A DNA stretch of 64,000 bases from Parabacteroides merdae ATCC 43184 (GTDB lineage: Bacteria; Bacteroidota; Bacteroidia; Bacteroidales; Tannerellaceae), in contig NZ_CP102286.1 of NCBI RefSeq assembly GCF_025151215.1, forward strand, positions 992,001 to 1,056,000. The letters run 5' to 3'. The number at the start of each line of letters is the position of its first letter. Positions within the stretch are counted from its first letter, which is position 1. This document shows positions 61,650 through 64,000 of this stretch, piece by piece. The notes beneath the pieces were generated by a model. The model worked only from the letters and a program-made list of their open reading frames with translations, was not told the origin of the DNA and did no database searches. The position numbers and the translations under genes were made by a program.

Positions 61650-63058
61650 ACGTCTCTACCTGGTTTTAATTGTTTTGCATCATTGTAGCATAAAATCGCA
61701 TTTACCAAAGTCGCGGCGAGGTTGCTACCACCTTTCCGTCCTTCGATGATGAGTTTAGGAATAGAGACAAACGGCTTTACCATGTGTTTGGATTCCTGTA
61801 CGTGTACGAAACCGACAGGAGCGGCAATAATGCCGGCGGGAATGGCTTTCCCTTTCCTTATCAGGTCACAAAGTTCCATTAATGCGGTCGGCGCATTGCC
61901 GAATACATATAAAGCGCTGGGATGTTCCTGTACGGCAAGCCGGATGCCAGCTTGTGTGCGGGTGATCCCTTTTTCTGTTGCAAGTTGTACGGTGCGCTCG
62001 TCTTGCAAATAGCATTTCACCTCGATCCCCATACGCTGCAAAGCTCCTTTGCGGATGCCGGAAGCAGCCATTGTGACGTCTGTGATGATGGTGCGCACCT
62101 CCCCCCGGCTGAATTTTCCGTAAAGGGAAGCCACCGCGTGATCGTCGATCCGTAGGATATTTTCCATATCGAAATCGGCTGTCGTGTGGATGGCATGGAG
62201 CAAAGCCCATTTCTTGTCGAGCGGTATTTCTTTGTTCTTGAGTTCTTTCTCGATGGTGCGAAAGCTGCGGATCATGATGTCCTGGCCGATCCCGACATCT
62301 GTTTTCATCTTGATCTCTCCGTAATAGCCGCGTGGTGTGATGAATTTACCGTCGGCCTCATATGACTGCGAGTTCCCGATCAGGATGACAGTGAACATGT
62401 CGACCTGCTCAGGGTCGAACTCTGCCAGCGTGGTCAGGTTGACGACCTGCTCTTCGCGTCCGGCCTGACGGACATAGCCGACCGGTGTTTCGGGTACACG
62501 TTCTTCGAGGAACAGCTCCTTGAGACGATGCAACTGCCAGTAGCGCCCTTCGCTTTTCGGATTGTAGATGGCTGTCACGAAGTCGCCGATAGCGGCGGCC
62601 CGTATGCGTTTTTCGATCCGTAGCCAGGGAGTCATCAGGTCGGAGAGGGAGATGATACAGAGATCATGCCCGATAGGTGCCCCCAGAAGCGAAGCCGCCT
62701 TTTGGAACGCACTGATACCGGGCACTACCTCGATCTCCACTTGCGGCGCCTCTTTCATCGTCCGCATTTCATATATCAACGGGGCCATCCCGTAGATTCC
62801 GGCATCACCAGAACTGATCACTGTCACTGTTTTACCTTCCGAAGCGTATTTGTAGGCCTCTTCGGCACGTATTTTCTCGCGCTTCATCCCAGTATCGATA
62901 CATTGGGTATCCGGGTGAATTATATCCTGTATAAACTGGAAATAATAGTTATATCCGATGATCACATCCGACTGCCTGATGGCTGATAATGCCGCAGGCG
63001 TTATGTCATCGCGATTTCCCGGTCCAATGCCGACAACAGTAATTTTCCCTTTGTTCAT
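61646..63058 (-). CDS. Fused precorrin-3B C17-methyltransferase (CobJ/CbiH) and precorrin-8X methylmutase (CobH/CbiC)
   Basis: The 470-residue chain has an N-terminal methylase (KITVVGIGPGNRDDITPAAL, ISSGDAGIYGMAPLIYE, VPGISAFQKAASLLGAP) and from about 275 a CbiC methylmutase (VRTIITDVTMAASGIRKGAL, GNAPTALMELCDLI, PVGFVHVQESK). First gene of the series; start MNKGKITVVG at 63058 is chosen over one ten codons upstream. Fusion of consecutive-step enzymes in one chain may channel labile intermediates. Confidence 0.94.
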   Translation of the reverse strand: MNKGKITVVGIGPGNRDDITPAALSAIRQSDVIIGYNYYFQFIQDIIHPDTQCIDTGMKREKIRAEEAYKYASEGKTVTVISSGDAGIYGMAPLIYEMRTMKEAPQVEIEVVPGISAFQKAASLLGAPIGHDLCIISLSDLMTPWLRIEKRIRAAAIGDFVTAIYNPKSEGRYWQLHRLKELFLEERVPETPVGYVRQAGREEQVVNLTTLAEFDPEQVDMFTVILIGNSQSYEADGKFITPRGYYGEIKMKTDVGIGQDIMIRSFRTIEKELKNKEIPLDKKWALLHAIHTTADFDMENILRIDDHAVASLYGKFSRGEVRTIITDVTMAASGIRKGALQRMGIEVKCYLQDERTVQLATEKGITRTQAGIRLAVQEHPSALYVFGNAPTALMELCDLIRKGKAIPAGIIAAPVGFVHVQESKHMVKPFVSIPKLIIEGRKGGSNLAATLVNAILCYNDAKQLKPGRDV

Positions 63059-63105
63059 ATGAGCTGTTTGTAAATTAACAGAAAACAAAGGTACGATTTA
63101 TTTAT

Positions 63106-64000
63106 TTAGTTTTCCTCTGCGGGTTGATATAAATATCGTTTAATACTCCGTTTCGGTGTCTTTTCGAATTCTTCCTGATAAAGCTTGAAGCAAGATACTT
63201 TGCTGTAGGCGGGCATTTCAGTGTTCAGTTGGTCGATGTTCTGCTGCATCAGCTCTTCGATTTCGGAGTGTTGGATGCCTGCCTTGTCCACTTGTTCCCA
63301 GTCCGGATAGATCAGGGCGACCAGTTTACCTCCCTGAGAAATGATCAACGACTCCGCCACGTACAGCATATTGTTTAGGCGGTCTTCGATCTCTTCGGGA
63401 TAGATATTCTGTCCGTTGGAGCTTAGGATCATACTTTTGCTTCGTCCGCGGATGTAAAGGAAACCGTCTTTGTCAAGTGTTCCCAAGTCACCTGTCCGTA
63501 GCCAGCCGTCGGGTAGCATCACAGCCTTTGTTGCCTCTGGATTCTTGTAGTAGCCTAACATCACGTTCATGCCGCGAACCAGGATTTCGCCTACTTCGTT
63601 TTCCGGATCGTTCGAGTCGATCCGGATTTCCATGCGGTCAACGACACGACCCACCGAGCCTTGCTTGAACGTGTCCCACTGTTCGTAGGAAACCAGTGGG
63701 CCGCATTCCGTCATCCCATAGCCAACCGTATAACGGAAGTCGATGGATTTGAGAAACGTCTCTACCTCTTTATTGATGGCTGCACCACCAATCACGATTT
63801 CGCCGAAGTTCCCACCGAAAGAGGCTTCCAGCTTTTGGGCGATCTTCTCGCGTACCTTTTGGTCGATGTATGGCACTTTCAACAGCAATTTGATCAATGG
63901 CTTTTCCAGTTCGGGAAAGACCTTGTTCTTGATGATCTTCTCGATAATGAGTGGCACGGCAAGGATCAGCGCCGGTCGAATCGTCGCAAATGCCTCTGCG
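63106..64000 (-). CDS. Long-chain acyl-CoA synthetase (AMP-binding), 5' end outside window
   Basis: Activates fatty acids with ATP and CoA. About 298 C-terminal residues are visible, read openly to the window edge. Motifs include VPLIIEKIIKNKVFPELEKP, IVIGGAAINKEVETFL, VGYGMTECGPLVSYEQ, the adenylation motif GWLRTGDLGTLDKDGFLYIRGR, and the C-terminal lysine-containing KTPKRSIKRYLYQP. Full family length is about 550-600, so the N-terminal half is missing. It ends 47 bases before the corrin series and shares its strand. Confidence 0.94.
   Translation of the reverse strand, partial: AEAFATIRPALILAVPLIIEKIIKNKVFPELEKPLIKLLLKVPYIDQKVREKIAQKLEASFGGNFGEIVIGGAAINKEVETFLKSIDFRYTVGYGMTECGPLVSYEQWDTFKQGSVGRVVDRMEIRIDSNDPENEVGEILVRGMNVMLGYYKNPEATKAVMLPDGWLRTGDLGTLDKDGFLYIRGRSKSMILSSNGQNIYPEEIEDRLNNMLYVAESLIISQGGKLVALIYPDWEQVDKAGIQHSEIEELMQQNIDQLNTEMPAYSKVSCFKLYQEEFEKTPKRSIKRYLYQPAEEN

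Overview
The window looks like a chromosomal segment of a gut Bacteroidales, most likely Parabacteroides or a close relative. This rests on gene content: a class C sodium symporter, a TonB receptor with a carboxypeptidase-like N-domain, a phosphoethanolamine transferase beside a hybrid histidine kinase, an acn-icd-gltA cluster, fused corrin-ring enzymes and a GtaA-type glutaminase lipoprotein. It also rests on promoters of the Bacteroidales type (TTG, 19-20 bp, TAnnTTTG) and AT-rich, mostly Shine-Dalgarno-poor leaders. The genus is an inference; the order is much safer.

Layout. 1-11 kb: truncated efflux outer-membrane factor, FKBP isomerase, MATE exporter, malic enzyme (maeB), a histidine-rich small protein with a TonB receptor, a structured RNA candidate, engB and a sodium symporter. 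11.2-13.1 kb: an IS1182-like element with a frameshifted transposase. 13-21 kb: SpoIID-like protein, OPT transporter, recR, glycosyltransferase, GNAT acetyltransferase, YqgE and an aminotransferase. 21.3-21.9 kb: tRNA-Asp facing tRNA-Thr and tRNA-Tyr. 22-26.4 kb: thioredoxin, superoxide dismutase and the glutaminase lipoprotein. 26.9-34.1 kb: a signalling and envelope block (EptA-like transferase, hybrid kinase, DUF418 membrane protein, sigma-54 response regulator) with a sigma-54 promoter followed about 100 bp later by an intrinsic terminator. 34.4-37.8 kb: a glycyl-radical enzyme resembling hydroxyproline dehydratase and its activase. 38.5-41.9 kb: the aspartate-alanine antiporter and aspartate 4-decarboxylase pair. 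42-47 kb: aconitase, isocitrate dehydrogenase and citrate synthase. 47-49 kb: small proteins and an esterase. 49.1-50.8 kb: formate-tetrahydrofolate ligase. 50.9-63.1 kb: a vitamin B12 island, with cbiL, a cobalamin riboswitch, btuFCD, a lipoprotein of unknown function, and four tandem fusion genes covering most of corrin ring synthesis. 63.1 kb to the end: the 3' part of an acyl-CoA synthetase.

The genes suggest an anaerobe that runs the oxidative half of the TCA cycle, exchanges aspartate for alanine to conserve energy, uses glycyl-radical chemistry, and both imports and makes cobamides.

The most unusual signal is between the genes. At five intergenic sites, sequences unrelated to one another share one architecture: short palindromes repeated at exactly 22 or 23 bp. 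There are also two families of AT-rich dyads at gene ends, one copy of which is translated inside the histidine kinase. A possible sigma-54-dependent small RNA next to its likely activator is the best candidate for an undescribed regulatory system.
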